This document shows, one piece after another, positions 24,001 to 35,092 of a stretch of DNA of 64,000 bases. The stretch lies in contig OZ014425.1 in the NCBI GenBank assembly GCA_963965975.1, forward strand, positions 5,001 through 69,000, in the 5' to 3' direction. Each line of letters starts with the position of its first letter. Within the stretch, counting starts at the first letter, position 1. Made by a program: the position numbers and the translations under genes. Source of the DNA: Xestospongia bergquistia. Lineage: Eukaryota > Porifera > Demospongiae > Haplosclerida > Petrosiidae. The notes below the pieces were generated by a model, which saw only the letters and a list, made by a program, of their open reading frames with translations, searched no databases and was not told where the DNA came from.

Positions 24001-25870
24001 CAAATACACCAGCCTCATCTCCATAAAGAGAGACTACCAGCCCTATTCTCTAGCCGTCCTTTGGGATACTCCAAAGAGTAGGCTTGTAACCATCTCAGAG
24101 GTCTGATGCATTGCAGAACACTGGCCCACAACACACTGGCAATCACAACTGTTTAATTTTCTTTATATATGTACTGAAGATTGTCTTCATGCTCTTGTGG
24201 GGCGCCTATGAATCTCATTAACGATAACTGACCAGCAATGGTCAACTAAATTGGCTGTTGAAATAATTAAAACTATAAGAAACTATATTTTTTTAAGGGA
24301 CAAGAATAATCTCATCCTATTTATGCAGGAACCGGGCCCAACAAATTCACCAACCTCATCTCCATAAAGAGAGACTACCAGCCCTATTCTCTAGCCGACC
24401 TTTGGGATACTCCAAAGAGTAGGCTGGTAACCATCTCAGAGGTCTGATGCATTGCAGAACATTGGCCCACAACACACTGGCAATCACAACTTTTTTAGTT
24501 TCTTTATATATGTACTGAAATTGTCTTCATGCTCTTGTGGGGCGCCTATGAATCTCATTAACGATAACTGACCAGCAATGGTCAACTAAATTGGCTGTTG
24601 AAATAATTAAAACTATAAGAAACTATATTTTTTTAAGGGACAAGAATAATCTCATCCTATTTATGCAGGAACCGGGCCCCACAAATTCACCAACCTCATC
24701 TCCCTATTCTCTAGCCGACCTTTGTGATACTCCAAAGAGTAGGCTGGTAACCATCTCAGAGGTCTGATGCATTGCAGAACGCTGGCCCACAAGACACTGG
24801 CAATCACAACTGTTTAGTTTCTTTATATATGTACTGAAGATTGTCTTCATGCTCTTGTGGGGTGCCTACAAATCTCATTAACGATAACAGACCAACAATG
24901 GTCAACTAAATTGGCTGTTTAAATAATTAAAACTATATTTTTTTAAGGGACAAGAATAAACTCATCCTATTTATGTAGGAACCGGGCCCCACAAATACAC
25001 CAGCCTCATCTCCATAAAGAGAGACTACCAGCCCTATTCTCCAGCCGGCCTTTGGGATACTCCAAAGAGTAGGCTGGTAACCATCTCAGAGTTCTGATGC
25101 ATTGCAGAACACTGGCAATCACAACTGTTTTAGTTTCTTTATATATGTACTGAAGATTGTCTTCATGCTCTAGTGGGGCACCTATGAATCTCATTAACGA
25201 TAACAGACCAGCAATGGTCAACTAAATTGGCTGTTGAAATAATTAAAACTATAAGAAACTATATTTTTTTAAGGGACAAGAATAATCTCATCCTATTTAT
25301 GCAGGAACCGGGCCCCACAAATTCACCAACCTCATCTCCCTATTCTCTAGCCGACCTTTGTGATACTCCAAAGAGTAGGCTGGTAACCATCTCAGAGGTC
25401 TGATGCATTGCAGAACATTGGCCCACAACACACTGGCAATCACAACTTTTTTAGTTTCTTTATATATGTACTGAAATTGTCTTCATGCTCTTGTGGGGCG
25501 CCTATGAATCTCATTAACGATAACTGACCAGCAATGGTCAACTAAATTGGCTGTTTAAATAATTACAACTATATTTTTTTTAAGGGACAAGAATAAACTC
25601 ATCCTATTTATGTAGGAACCGGGCCCCACAAATACACCAGCCTCATCTCCATAAAGAGAGACTACCAGCCCTATTCTCTAGCCGGCCTTTGGGATACTCC
25701 AAAGAGTAGGCTGGTAACCATCTCAGAGGTCTGATGCATATGTACTGAAGATTGTCTTCATGCTCTTCTGGGGCGCCTATGAATCTCATTAACGATAACT
25801 GACCACCAATGGTCAACTAAATTGGCTGTTTAAATAATTAAAACTCTATAAGAAACTATATTTTTTAAGA
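18066..25870. repeat. Satellite family S2, long block with mixed higher-order order of variants
   Basis: More than 20 S2 monomers lie head to tail. Recognisable variants are A (CTCCAGCCGG, GAGTTCTGATG, lacking the GCCCACAA segment; starts near 20400, 21407, 23694, 25011), B (CTCTAGCCGTCC), C (CTCTAGCCGACC with AACATTGGCCC), D (ATCTCCCTATTC, lacking the AAAGAGAGACTACCAGCC start and reading CTTTGTGATAC) and E (GGGACACTCC, GACTAGG). From about 19.76 kb the order reads D E A B C A B C D E D E A B C D A D', then a final monomer with an internal deletion near 25739. This mosaic points to repeated unequal exchange of multi-monomer blocks. Confidence 0.9.
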
Positions 25871-26639
25871 GACAATAATAAAACTTACCTCATTTAAGCA
25901 AACAAGATCAGTAATACTAATTATATTAATTTTATAGGCATTATAAACAAACAATCTCAAAAAAAGTAATTTATTCTTTTTAGCCAGACTTGGCAATTAG
26001 TCAGTGACCTTGTTATAATTTTCATGGGTCCAGAGAAAAGCCAAGCATTTGTCATCAAAATCAATAGAAGACATAATCAAATCCTAAAAAAATAATGAAG
26101 AGTAATGATGTATTATGAGTTAACGTAAACTGCTGTTATGTACTGTTAACTTACACCCCAGACTCTTTGAAAATATTTATGAAGTTATAGTTTCTTCTTA
26201 AATCATATCAAGATTACTCGTTGCATTTTTTTTGACCCAAAAAATTTCGTAACTGGTAGATGATGTTAGAACAATATTTAACCCTTTCAATTCCAACGCT
26301 GTAATAATTTACCTTCCCTTAGTCTTGGAAGTATCCCTTGGTCGACTCCTCATCATCATGTTCCTGTAGGAGGTTGTAATGCCAACCACATTTCATACAT
26401 TGTTATTATTATATGCTAATTAAACTTGTAAATTGCTAGCACAAAACAATTATTGTTTACATTATAAATAAAAAGTACTTAATTTTTTTAACTTTAATTA
26501 ATATTATAACAACAAGGTGAATGCGAATGGACTTTAGTAACCTAAGAAGACAATGGCAATAAGAAATACACTATAACCATGCTCCATTAGTAAAGCAACA
26601 CCAAGAAGTGTAAATCTAACTGCTACCACAACACCCCAC

Positions 26640-26960
26640 TAATCACACTTCATCTGCCACACCCACCAATTATTTTAATTGTGGCTTACCTTGACTACAC
26701 CTCATATTTCAAATATTCCTATGTCAGCCTAGAATATAAGCCTGACTACACACACAAATATTACAGCAGACAAACCTACTAACAATTGGGTGTGGCATAT
26801 TCTGACCACACCTCATCAATTAATCCCTAGGTCAGCACCATGCATACTTATAGTAGACACGCCTACCAACTATTGGGTGTGGCTTATTTTCACCACACCT
26901 CATATTTTTATTAATGCTCTAGGTCAGCCCAGAATAGCCTTGGCGTGTTTGGGGGTGGAA
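26640..26960. repeat. Diverged short tandem repeat, about three units of roughly 90-110 bp
   Basis: The elements CCACACCTCAT, a GGTCAGCC-like stretch, AGACACGCCTAC-like sequence and ATTGGGTGTGGC recur in that order, with CACACCTCAT-type starts near 26694, 26803 and 26895. Copies are substantially diverged. Confidence 0.5.
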
Positions 26961-27171
26961 ACAAGACAACTAATTAGTTGCTTGTGACTTCCTCAGCCTT
27001 CTCCTGGATTATATACTCACCTTTCTTCCTTACTCTAGAAGGTATAATTGTATTGTACTTTAATTACAAATACACACTACCAAATCTATGACTGTCAAAT
27101 GTACCACTCTCAAATGATATACTACCAACAACTACACTTTGTGACCTTGTGTAAAGTACTAGTGAACTTAC

Positions 27172-27613
27172 ACCCCCAGTGTGGAGATAGAAGAGTGTCT
27201 TGAGACAGCAACCCCCACACTAAAAATCTGTAGAAAAAAAGTTGAAAAAAGAAGAAAAAATATGAAATAATATATAATAAAAATTATAAAATAAAGCATA
27301 CATTATTGTTACCTCCAACTTACAACCACACCTAGATCCTGGACTCCAACGATGCTATAAAAAGAAACAGAAATAAGAAATAATATTGTGCTATAAACTA
27401 CTAAGTCAACATAATACACATCACTAACTTACACCCTGAGATGGAGAGATGCATCTTGAGGCAGCAACCCCCAACCTAAAGATCTGTAGAAAAAGAATTA
27501 AGAAAAGAAGAAAAAATATGAAATAATATATAATAAAAATTATAAAATAAAGCATACATTATTGTTACCTCCAACTTACTACCACCACACCTAGATTCAG
27601 GACTCCAACGATG
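27172..27613 (-). other. Possible tandemly duplicated micro-exon pair
   Basis: On the minus strand, four short blocks are each preceded by an AG acceptor and followed by a GTAAGT-type donor: 27580-27613, 27433-27483, 27324-27354 and 27172-27227. The first and third (CATCGTTGGAGTCC...) are similar to each other, and so are the second and fourth (ATCTTTAGG/ATTTTTAGTG, then GGGGTTGCTG, CCTCAAGA/TCTCAAGA). The duplicated module is about 256-261 bp and includes a conserved AT-rich intron. The blocks have weak coding capacity and I do not recognise a protein; they may be non-coding exons or remnants. Confidence 0.4.
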
Positions 27614-27811
27614 CTACATAAAGAAAGAAGAATAAAGAGTAATTATGTAATATAGGCTAACATTACATTACAATATATTGACAGTATATCATTTGAGAGT
27701 GGTACATTTGACAGTCGTACATTTGGCAGTATCACAAAATAAAAGTTACTGAAGTACTCTTAACAGTTTTACTAACAAATAAGAAACTTACACTTAGTGA
27801 AGTCTTTAACC

Positions 27812-27846
27812 TGTGTGTGTGTGTGTGTGTGTGTGCGTGTGTGTGT
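27812..27846. repeat. (GT)n microsatellite
   Basis: A run of GT dinucleotides with one GC and one TAT interruption. Confidence 0.9.
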
Positions 27847-28769
27847 ATGTGACTCAAACATAAAAGTTACAATGTTATGTTATACAGTGTTATGATTTTA
27901 CTAACATAATAAACTATATGTACCTTTAGTAATCATTAATAACAAACTGTCCAGATTGTTTCACTAGTACATAACATAGACACAACGTAAACTGCCTACA
28001 GAATAAAAAATTATATCATTAGTAACTATAATTGTGTATGTTGGTACATTATGTTACCATGTTATATCTGCTAGCAGCATCCATAATACCAAAGACTCTG
28101 GAAGTGATCTAGTGTCTACAATATCATATAAAGCAGTTATAACTAATTAATATTTGGTAACTTTTCATTGCTATTCAGGAGATAGGACTAGCATAAAATC
28201 CTATGAACAAAGAAAGGATATGACAATAGTAATCTAACAAAAGGCTTACTTGAGAAATCTTTCTTGTTTTTATCCAAAGTTGTTCTTACTATCAGTAGCA
28301 CTCAAACATATTATGATTAATATACAAATTAATATACAATTTATATGCGTACCTCATATTATGGTGATAGGAGACATTGACATGAAAGAAAATACTGCAA
28401 TAAACCATGAGCCTATTCTTACAGACACATAAACAGTAAAAATGATAATTGACTGACCTCTTATCAGTACTCTTACTGCAGTCTGAAAATATACATTGAC
28501 AAAAATGTGAACAAAATTAAATAGAAAGGATTCTTACAAATATATTTAGACATCAGGCTGTTCCTGTAGCCACACACATTTGGCTAATGAGTTTTATAAA
28601 CTCATTATAAGCCTGTGATAAAGAGTGAGAGAACACACAATTAATTATACTACAGTCTTACATATTCCTTATTATCCAGAAGTTAGTATACAAATCTGAC
28701 AATTTATTCAACTCCATGAACACTTATGAATTAGAAACATATCAATATTGCAATGTAGAATGACAGACC

Positions 28770-29006
28770 TTCAATTCTTCTTCGATTCTTGCTGTAGCAA
28801 TGTCTGTTTTTAAAAGTTATTGCGCCAAATTTTGGACAATCACGTGATTTGTAGTATACTGACGTAAGTGCACGTATTCAGTATATTATAACTATGACCT
28901 GTAGTATACTAAGTCAGTATACTGTAAGTTATGTGAATGTATACAATTTTCGATCACAATACTAAACTACTGACATTAATGCAGCAAGAATTGAAGAAGG
29001 ATTGAA
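28770..29006. mobile_element. MITE-like element with about 25-bp terminal inverted repeats
   Basis: The left end TTCAATTCTTCTTCGATTC..., with CTTGCTG following, is matched at the right end by its reverse complement (CAGCAAGAATTGAAGAAGG, then ATTGAA), with about two mismatches in 25. The 237-bp element has no ORF. Internally it carries AGTATACT-type palindromes (several GTAGTATACT/CAGTATACTG copies) and a TCACGTGA. No convincing target-site duplication is visible. Confidence 0.7.
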
Positions 29007-29873
29007 CTCTCAATTGTTAATAGAGTAGAATATATGTGACCTAATTTGTGACAACTTCTGTCAAATAAAAAATCTCAGAAAAAGTGATGATTTCAATATT
29101 TTTGGGAATTTGAGTTAAACCAAAACACAAAGAGAATAGTACCTGACAGTCATTTTAAAGCGTCTATAAATCCAAAGTTCTTTCTAGATTAGTACGTAGA
29201 AGCATAGTCGTTTTCATATATTATTGTACGGTATGTGGGGGTGGAAAATTAAATTCCACTGTTCTCAAATTAATTTTTGGTAGTAGCCACTGTATTTCCG
29301 TTTATATCTTGTTTCTTTAGCAATGCATGCATTTATCAAAGATATCAAACAATTCAACATTATCTATACTTTAAAATGGTATGAAAATATGAAAATGACA
29401 GAAATGACTCAAGTGGTCCCTTTTGCATATCTAGACACATATATAGTCTGTCAGACTTATGTTTTAACTCCTGGATAATGAAGAACATGCAAGATTGTGT
29501 TATATGTAATGTTGTTGTGTTATCTCTCTGTGTGTTATTGATCTTTAATAACTTTTTACAAATGTACTGTTCTCAACAATGACATTATGTTCTTATATAC
29601 ATGGGCAACAAGTTAACTATAAAATATGAAACTCAAACCCTCTTCATGGCTCCTTAGATAGCCAAATATTTGTCATCAAAATCAACAGCAAACATAATCA
29701 AATCTAACTGGTTCTTTTCATATGGTCTTCCTTGAAAGTTCTTATGTATCTAATCTATAATATCTCCCATTGCTCATCAGTTAGCCCAGTTAATCACAAA
29801 TAGGAACAATTCCTGTATCAAATGTTAAGAAGTCCAGCATTATCAGTACTGGATTCCCAAATGAATGTATCAT

Positions 29874-29960
29874 AGAATGTCTAAACCCAGAATGTCTAAA
29901 CCCAGAATGTCTAAACCCAGAATATCTAATCCCAGAATGTCTAAAATCTAATCTAGAATG
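29874..29960. repeat. 15-bp minisatellite
   Basis: Units of AGAATGTCTAAACCC are repeated three times exactly and then decay (AGAATATCTAATCCC, AGAATGTCTAAAATC). Confidence 0.85.
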
Positions 29961-30327
29961 TCTAAAATAAAAACATCTAATCCCAGATTGTCTTTAAAAT
30001 GTCTAAATAAAAAAATGAAATTATTAATGAAAATTAATCAAAGGAGACAGCAAGTCTTTAATTGCATTTATATATGAATCTAAAGTTCTGGAGACATTTT
30101 CAAGTTCTGTTTTTAACTTATGTATGTAACTTAAGTTGAAAGTATTCAAAATATTCTTCTAGTTGTGCATCTTGAGGCATAGTTGCTTTAATAGCTGGAA
30201 GTAGTGCATAGAGAAGAGGGAATGGTTTCCATAAATTAAAAAATTACTTAATAATTAATAAAATAATTAATTAGTTTTTTTATTCTTAGAGTAGTTTAAT
30301 TAAAATAATAATCTTAGTTCATTTATT

Positions 30328-30505
30328 GAAACATATCAATCTTGTAAGGTAGAATGAGAAACCTTCAATCCTTCTTCGATTCTTGTAGCAACATACTGTG
30401 CCAAATTATACATGATTTGTAGTATACTGAGTATACTGACTCAGTATACTACAGGTCATAGCTGCAGTATACTGAGTAAGTACACTACCTCAGTATACTA
30501 CAATT
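30328..30505. mobile_element. Truncated relative of the 28770 MITE-like element
   Basis: The flank GAAACATATCAAT, the end TTCAATCCTTCTTCGATTC and the inner TGATTTGTAGTATACTGA are shared with the element at 28770. The inner part has several AGTATACT palindromes. I do not see a matching right inverted repeat, so this copy appears truncated. Similarity extends left of the inverted repeat (GAAACATATCAAT), so either the true end lies further out or both copies sit in a larger repeat. Confidence 0.5.
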
Positions 30506-31334
30506 TACGTGTTGATTAATTTTGCTGATCAAATCAACAGCAGCAATTAACATATATATTATTATAATTAATGTAATACTCCTCTATCAAGAGTATTGAA
30601 TACTCATTGGAACAAGACATGATTGCTGTTGGTACATTCATTGGAGATTAGTTGATGGTTACATTCATTACATTGTTAAATTAGGTTCTATATAAGAATC
30701 AAGGCTATACATGATTGTAAAAATAAAGGCTGTATATAACAATCAGTGACTTGATAGTTATTGACATAAATAGACATGACTTTATAGTTATTTAATAAAT
30801 ACTAGTGACTTGATGGTTATTTACATATATACCACTAACTTGACAGTTGTGGTAAATAGATACAAATGTCTGGATAATTATTTACATAAATACCAATGAC
30901 TTTACTCAGTATACCATAATTCTGTCCTGTAGTTATCTCTATTGCTATATTAAACAAAACTTCTATCATGATGATCCATTTCTTTGACTTTCTCAATGTT
31001 AAATCAACAATTCCTATATCAGTATGTTAACTCATTTACCAGTGAAACTATCTAGGACCATGTGTAAACAAAGCCATTTCACCAACTACAGCATAGAATT
31101 GCATGAAGATAAAGTCAATCAAAACAGTGGAGCAATTATAATAGCTTTTGTATATAAGATCACTTTTACTCCACCCCTTCCAAAAAGGTCACATTTAATT
31201 TATTTCACTATCACATGCATTCATGGTTTAATAGAATTTTGCAGACAATTGGAATTGAAATATAATTACAGTTTTGACATCAAATGTATTTTATCCAATA
31301 GTATCAATGACAGTTCATTACTTATGTAATAATA

Positions 31335-31340
31335 TTTATT
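31335..31340 (-). promoter_or_regulatory. Poly(A) signal for KIF9
   Basis: AATAAA on the minus strand, about 67 nt downstream of the KIF9 stop codon. Confidence 0.5.
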
Positions 31341-31406
31341 GAAATGTCATTATTCCAGTGGGCCTTTTAAATCCAACAGACTACAATAATTAAGAAAAAA
31401 ATAATG

Positions 31407-34400
31407 TCAACATAATGTCATTAATATTACTCTTTTTTTAGTCTTCAGTTGAGCACCATAAAAAGCAGTAGTGGCAGGATCAGCCTAATCATTGCAAATA
31501 CATGAGATGTAAATATTATAACAATTACCTTCAAGAGGACTTGTTGGATAGAGTTAAAACGTGAATGAGTTTCTGTCGACTCTAACTGATGCTCACCATC
31601 ATCTTTATGTTGACTATCATTTCCTTCACCTATAAAAGCTAACTTATACCACAAGTCAAATTCTTTTACAAGACGCTGTCGACTTAGATGTGTATAGTGA
31701 TCACAATGAGGAATATCAATTTGTAATCTTTCTAAAATACTGTACTGTGCCTTGTATTGATCTTTAGCCTGTTGTTGATATTAGATTAACGACAAACAGT
31801 GCTTAATACTACCTTCTGTAAGTTGACAAGGATTTCATATTCTTCACTGTCTAACACCAATTGTCCACTTGATGTTTGAAGAGTACCATGATCAATACGA
31901 CTGACCTTCTTTTCTTGTAACCTTTTTCTAAACTGCAATAGAAAATAAAATCATCATTTCATTATTAAGTTCTCACTTGATCAATTTGACCTTTAAGTTG
32001 GTTTAAATGACAACTGACATGGTATGCTTCTTTCCTTTTTCTGTGCAATAATTCTATTCATATTTAAATGAAAACAATTATAAATTATAATTAATAGACT
32101 TTACCCTTATTTTGAAGAAATACTTTATTCAATTCTTGACCTCGCCCTTTTTTGAATAATTCAAATACTTCAGAACGTGATGGAGGCGAAGAGGGTTGTA
32201 AGTTTTTGCTGTCATCATCAACACAATACTCCATATCACCATTGAAATTACCACCGGTATTACTAGACAACATTTGTTACTTACAGTAATTATTATAACA
32301 ACTAACCTCTTCTTCTTTTGTGTATCACTAATTGACATTTTTGGCATAAAGGATATCTTCCTTTTTGAGGTAACAGCAGAAGGTAGTTTATGTGATGAAG
32401 GCTACAACAGCAATAACATTATTATAATAACTTTTAATAACTTGCTTTGGAAATTATAGTACCCCGACCATCACTATAACCATACTCTACACGTTCAGGT
32501 TCTTCAATACCAGGTGATGGACTAATAGTCTAACAACAACAATTACAACATGACAGAGATACCTAAATACAATAGACTTACAATAGATTTACGAACTCCA
32601 AATTTGCCTCCTTTCAATGTAGGTTTTATTGTCTTTACTTCTTCTCCAACATCAGTGGATGGGACATGCTCACTAGCTAACTTATGTTCCAAATTGTCAG
32701 CTTTTTCTTGCAATGCAGCTAATTTTTCTTTATAATATTCTTCTATAGAACTAAAAAAAGACTTTGTGATAAGTTTTCATTCACTTACTGAAAATATTGT
32801 TTGAATTGATAAAATATTTCCTTAATGTCACGAATACTATTAAACTATATGAGGGATAAAACAAACATTTAAATCAACAGTCTTACTTCTAAAGTGGACA
32901 GTGTACCCTCTATGTATAGTTTTACATTGCGTTGTAAAGCTATAACTTGACTCTGTGTTAACTGGTCACCACTTTTATTATCATGATGTAACAAACTCTG
33001 TACAGCCAATTCTTCTTTTAAAGCTTTTATTTCTTGCTGATATTTCTGTAACAATCCCTGCAGACATACTCAAATAACAACTTCAAATAGTACCTTACCT
33101 CTGGATGGTAACAAACATTAGACTGAGGAGAAGTTACAACTGACATTATTCTTGAAGCAAAACGAAGTGTAGCTGTCTATTTATGAGATAATGTTGCACA
33201 CTAACTCTTGAATTATCACTAACTGTCTCTTCAATCTGAGCCAACTCTCCCCATATGTTAGCTATCATAACAGTAGCACAATTTCCTCCAAGTGAGTCTT
33301 TCAGCACATGAGTTAATTTACATTGTCTATAAGGAACATGTTGACGTCGATCAGCTAGTGCCAAGATCACCTAAATAACATCTGATAACAATATTAGTAA
33401 TAAGAGAATAAACCTGTTCTAAAAAGGTCAAAGATTTGTTAATGTATATAGCTTCTTTGAGATTTGTACCAGTAGACTAAAGATAATATAAAAGATGACA
33501 TTAACCTCAAATAACAAAATTTACCTCTGTTTTACCAAGTCGTTCAGATCCAGCCAAGTCAACTAAATTCAATTTTGATACAGTATATTGAGCACTGACA
33601 CTTGATAGTGAATGCACCTGCACATTAGGTTATATGAGATAACAATAACATCTGAGTACCTCAACATGCATAGTAAATATAACGTGAGAACGAGAAGAGA
33701 TCTTATTAAGACTATGTTCACCAACCAAACGATTTTTTTCTCCCTATAATTATAATCTAAAAAACTGATTTAAAATGACTTTATACCTCAAACAACATAT
33801 TGAATGCATCTTCCTCATTTTCTGCCAATCTTATTGATAGTCCTTTGACAGAGACATATCCTTTTTCATCCTAATATACTAACATCAAATTAAGCCATTT
33901 AACTATTTTCATTACCTCACTCAATGATAAACAGTCTCCTTGATCAGTGTGTGGCAAAGTAGAGAGTAAATCACTAAAAATTTCATTGTAAATTTCTAAA
34001 TATGATATCCTAAAAAATACTGTTTATCTCAATAAAATTAATTAAGCAATTATACCTGACAATTATTGAGGAGTCTTCAGTTTCTCTTGCTTGTTTAAAG
34101 ACTTGTGAAATGGCACGAGGTATAATTCCTCTGAGTCGATATTGATCTCCACTAGTTCCTCCAATCATAGTATATGTTTTACCTGCACCAGTTTGTCCAT
34201 ACGTAAATACAGTACCATTAATTCCAGCTAAAACATCAGATACAATGTGTTCAGTAGTAACAGAATATACTTCCTCCTGGGAACTGTTATGTAATATACC
34301 ATCAACTCCAAATTTCAATTCTGTCAAAACTAGAACATTACAATTATGACACTAAAAAATACACCTTCTAATGTGTTGTTTATAAGACCAACTTCTGGAC

Positions 34401-34564
34401 GACGTGGTAAACGAATGGTCACTGTCTAAAGAATGATATATAACGAAAACTTCAAAGAATACACTAATCATTACTTTGTTCTTAAAATCAAATGCTTCTT
34501 GAGCAAAAGAAGGAGTAGGTCTTGTTCGTACAAACACCTCTACTCGCTTCGAAGATGCAGCCAT
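31407..34564 (-). CDS. KIF9: Kinesin-9 family motor protein KIF9
   Basis: Plus-end kinesin of the axonemal kinesin-9 family. Many exons are separated by introns of about 45-55 bp. The motor domain runs from the start to about residue 340: VFVRTRP, P-loop GQTGAGKT (about residue 92-99), [37 protein letters not shown] (switch I), [14 protein letters not shown] (switch II), [11 protein letters not shown] and [15 protein letters not shown] neck/coiled coil follows, and the C-terminus keeps KIF9-specific blocks: [25 protein letters not shown] and a final [13 protein letters not shown] before TGA at 31407-31409. Length is about 780 aa by exon sum, like animal KIF9. The start at 34564 is fixed by the [14 protein letters not shown]-terminus. 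The gene is head-to-head with a small gene 71 bp away and has an X-box match in that gap. Family assignment is firm; exact exon ends are inferred from GT-AG consensus. Confidence 0.93.
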
Positions 34565-34580
34565 TTTGGGATTATAGTTT

Positions 34581-34594
34581 GTTTCTATAGTAAC
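34581..34594. promoter_or_regulatory. RFX X-box-like site in KIF9 bidirectional promoter
   Basis: GTTTCTATAGTAAC fits the X-box consensus RYYNYY-N(1-3)-RRNRAC with a 2-base spacer. It lies 17-30 bp upstream of the KIF9 start codon, between two divergent genes. RFX factors drive ciliary genes in animals, and KIF9 is one. Confidence 0.55.
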
Positions 34595-34635
34595 AAAGCT
34601 ACTGCTGGAGCCACACCCCTCCTTTTAAGGATGCA

Positions 34636-35026
34636 ATGAGTTATTTGTTTGAGTTGCTTGTGTCTCGACTACAGAACTGTTCTAGTCCTCAGGAGAGACA
34701 GAGTTAGAAATGTCTGTATTATTAAATAATCTTTTATCGTATATCTTTTAGAGCTACTTGAAACTGCTGCTGATCATCATGTGTTTACTTGTCATCAACT
34801 AGGTTATAATCACAATTATATCATTACTAATGTATACTTTATTTTAGGTGTTATTTTAATGTCTTTAAACTACCCATCAGAAAGACGAACTGTTACTGGT
34901 ATTCTTGCTCCTGTTATTGTAGACCCTGAGAATGCAGCAGACCATTTACGGCCTTTTCTTGCCTGTGATTCATCCTGTCTTAGAATTGACATTCTTAAAA
35001 TGATAATGACTAGTCGTGTGAAGTAA
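34636..35026 (+). CDS. Small DUF4476-like protein
   Basis: Three exons joined at short introns (about 34704-34752 and 34804-34848) encode about 98 residues. The final exon has VILMSLNYPSERRTVTGIL, VIVDPENAADHLRPF and ACDSSCLRIDIL. This pattern of alternating seven-residue helices with a D-x-E-N turn resembles the DUF4476 helical repeat found in animal proline/serine-rich proteins. The start at 34636 follows an out-of-frame ATG six bases upstream. The gene shares its promoter with KIF9, and its stop is only 66 bp from the WDR45 start on the same strand. No function is known; the family match is tentative. Confidence 0.55.
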
Positions 35027-35092
35027 ACCTTTTGTGTCCATATTTATACTGAATACATGATTTTGTAAACCACACCCACTATTGTTAATTTA

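Larger units (their letters stand above)
25871..28769. other. AT-rich intergenic region without a recognised gene
   Basis: I find no ORF with family resemblance. The region holds short diverged repeats, a GT microsatellite and a duplicated pair of possible minus-strand micro-exons, listed separately. Short open frames here (for example near 26790 and 28250) have no recognisable motif. Confidence 0.5.
29007..31334. other. Gene-poor AT-rich intergenic region
   Basis: No recognised gene. The region contains a 15-bp minisatellite (29874-29960) and a truncated relative of the MITE (30328-30505). A 101-codon open frame at 31024-31329 shows no family motif and I do not call it. Confidence 0.5.

Noticed and set aside
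20395-25221. Repeated 71-codon open frame on the minus strand in four S2 monomers
   Set aside because: It exists only in variant A monomers, arises from satellite copying, resembles no protein and shows no codon-like conservation in other monomers.
3062-25870. CRISPR array
   Set aside because: The repeats are contiguous monomers without unique spacers, in animal DNA.
31024-31329. 101-codon plus-strand frame downstream of KIF9
   Set aside because: No motif, no splice context or neighbours supporting it, and composition like the surrounding intergenic DNA.
25871-31400. tRNA or other classical RNA genes
   Set aside because: No cloverleaf with A/B boxes or other recognisable RNA gene was seen.
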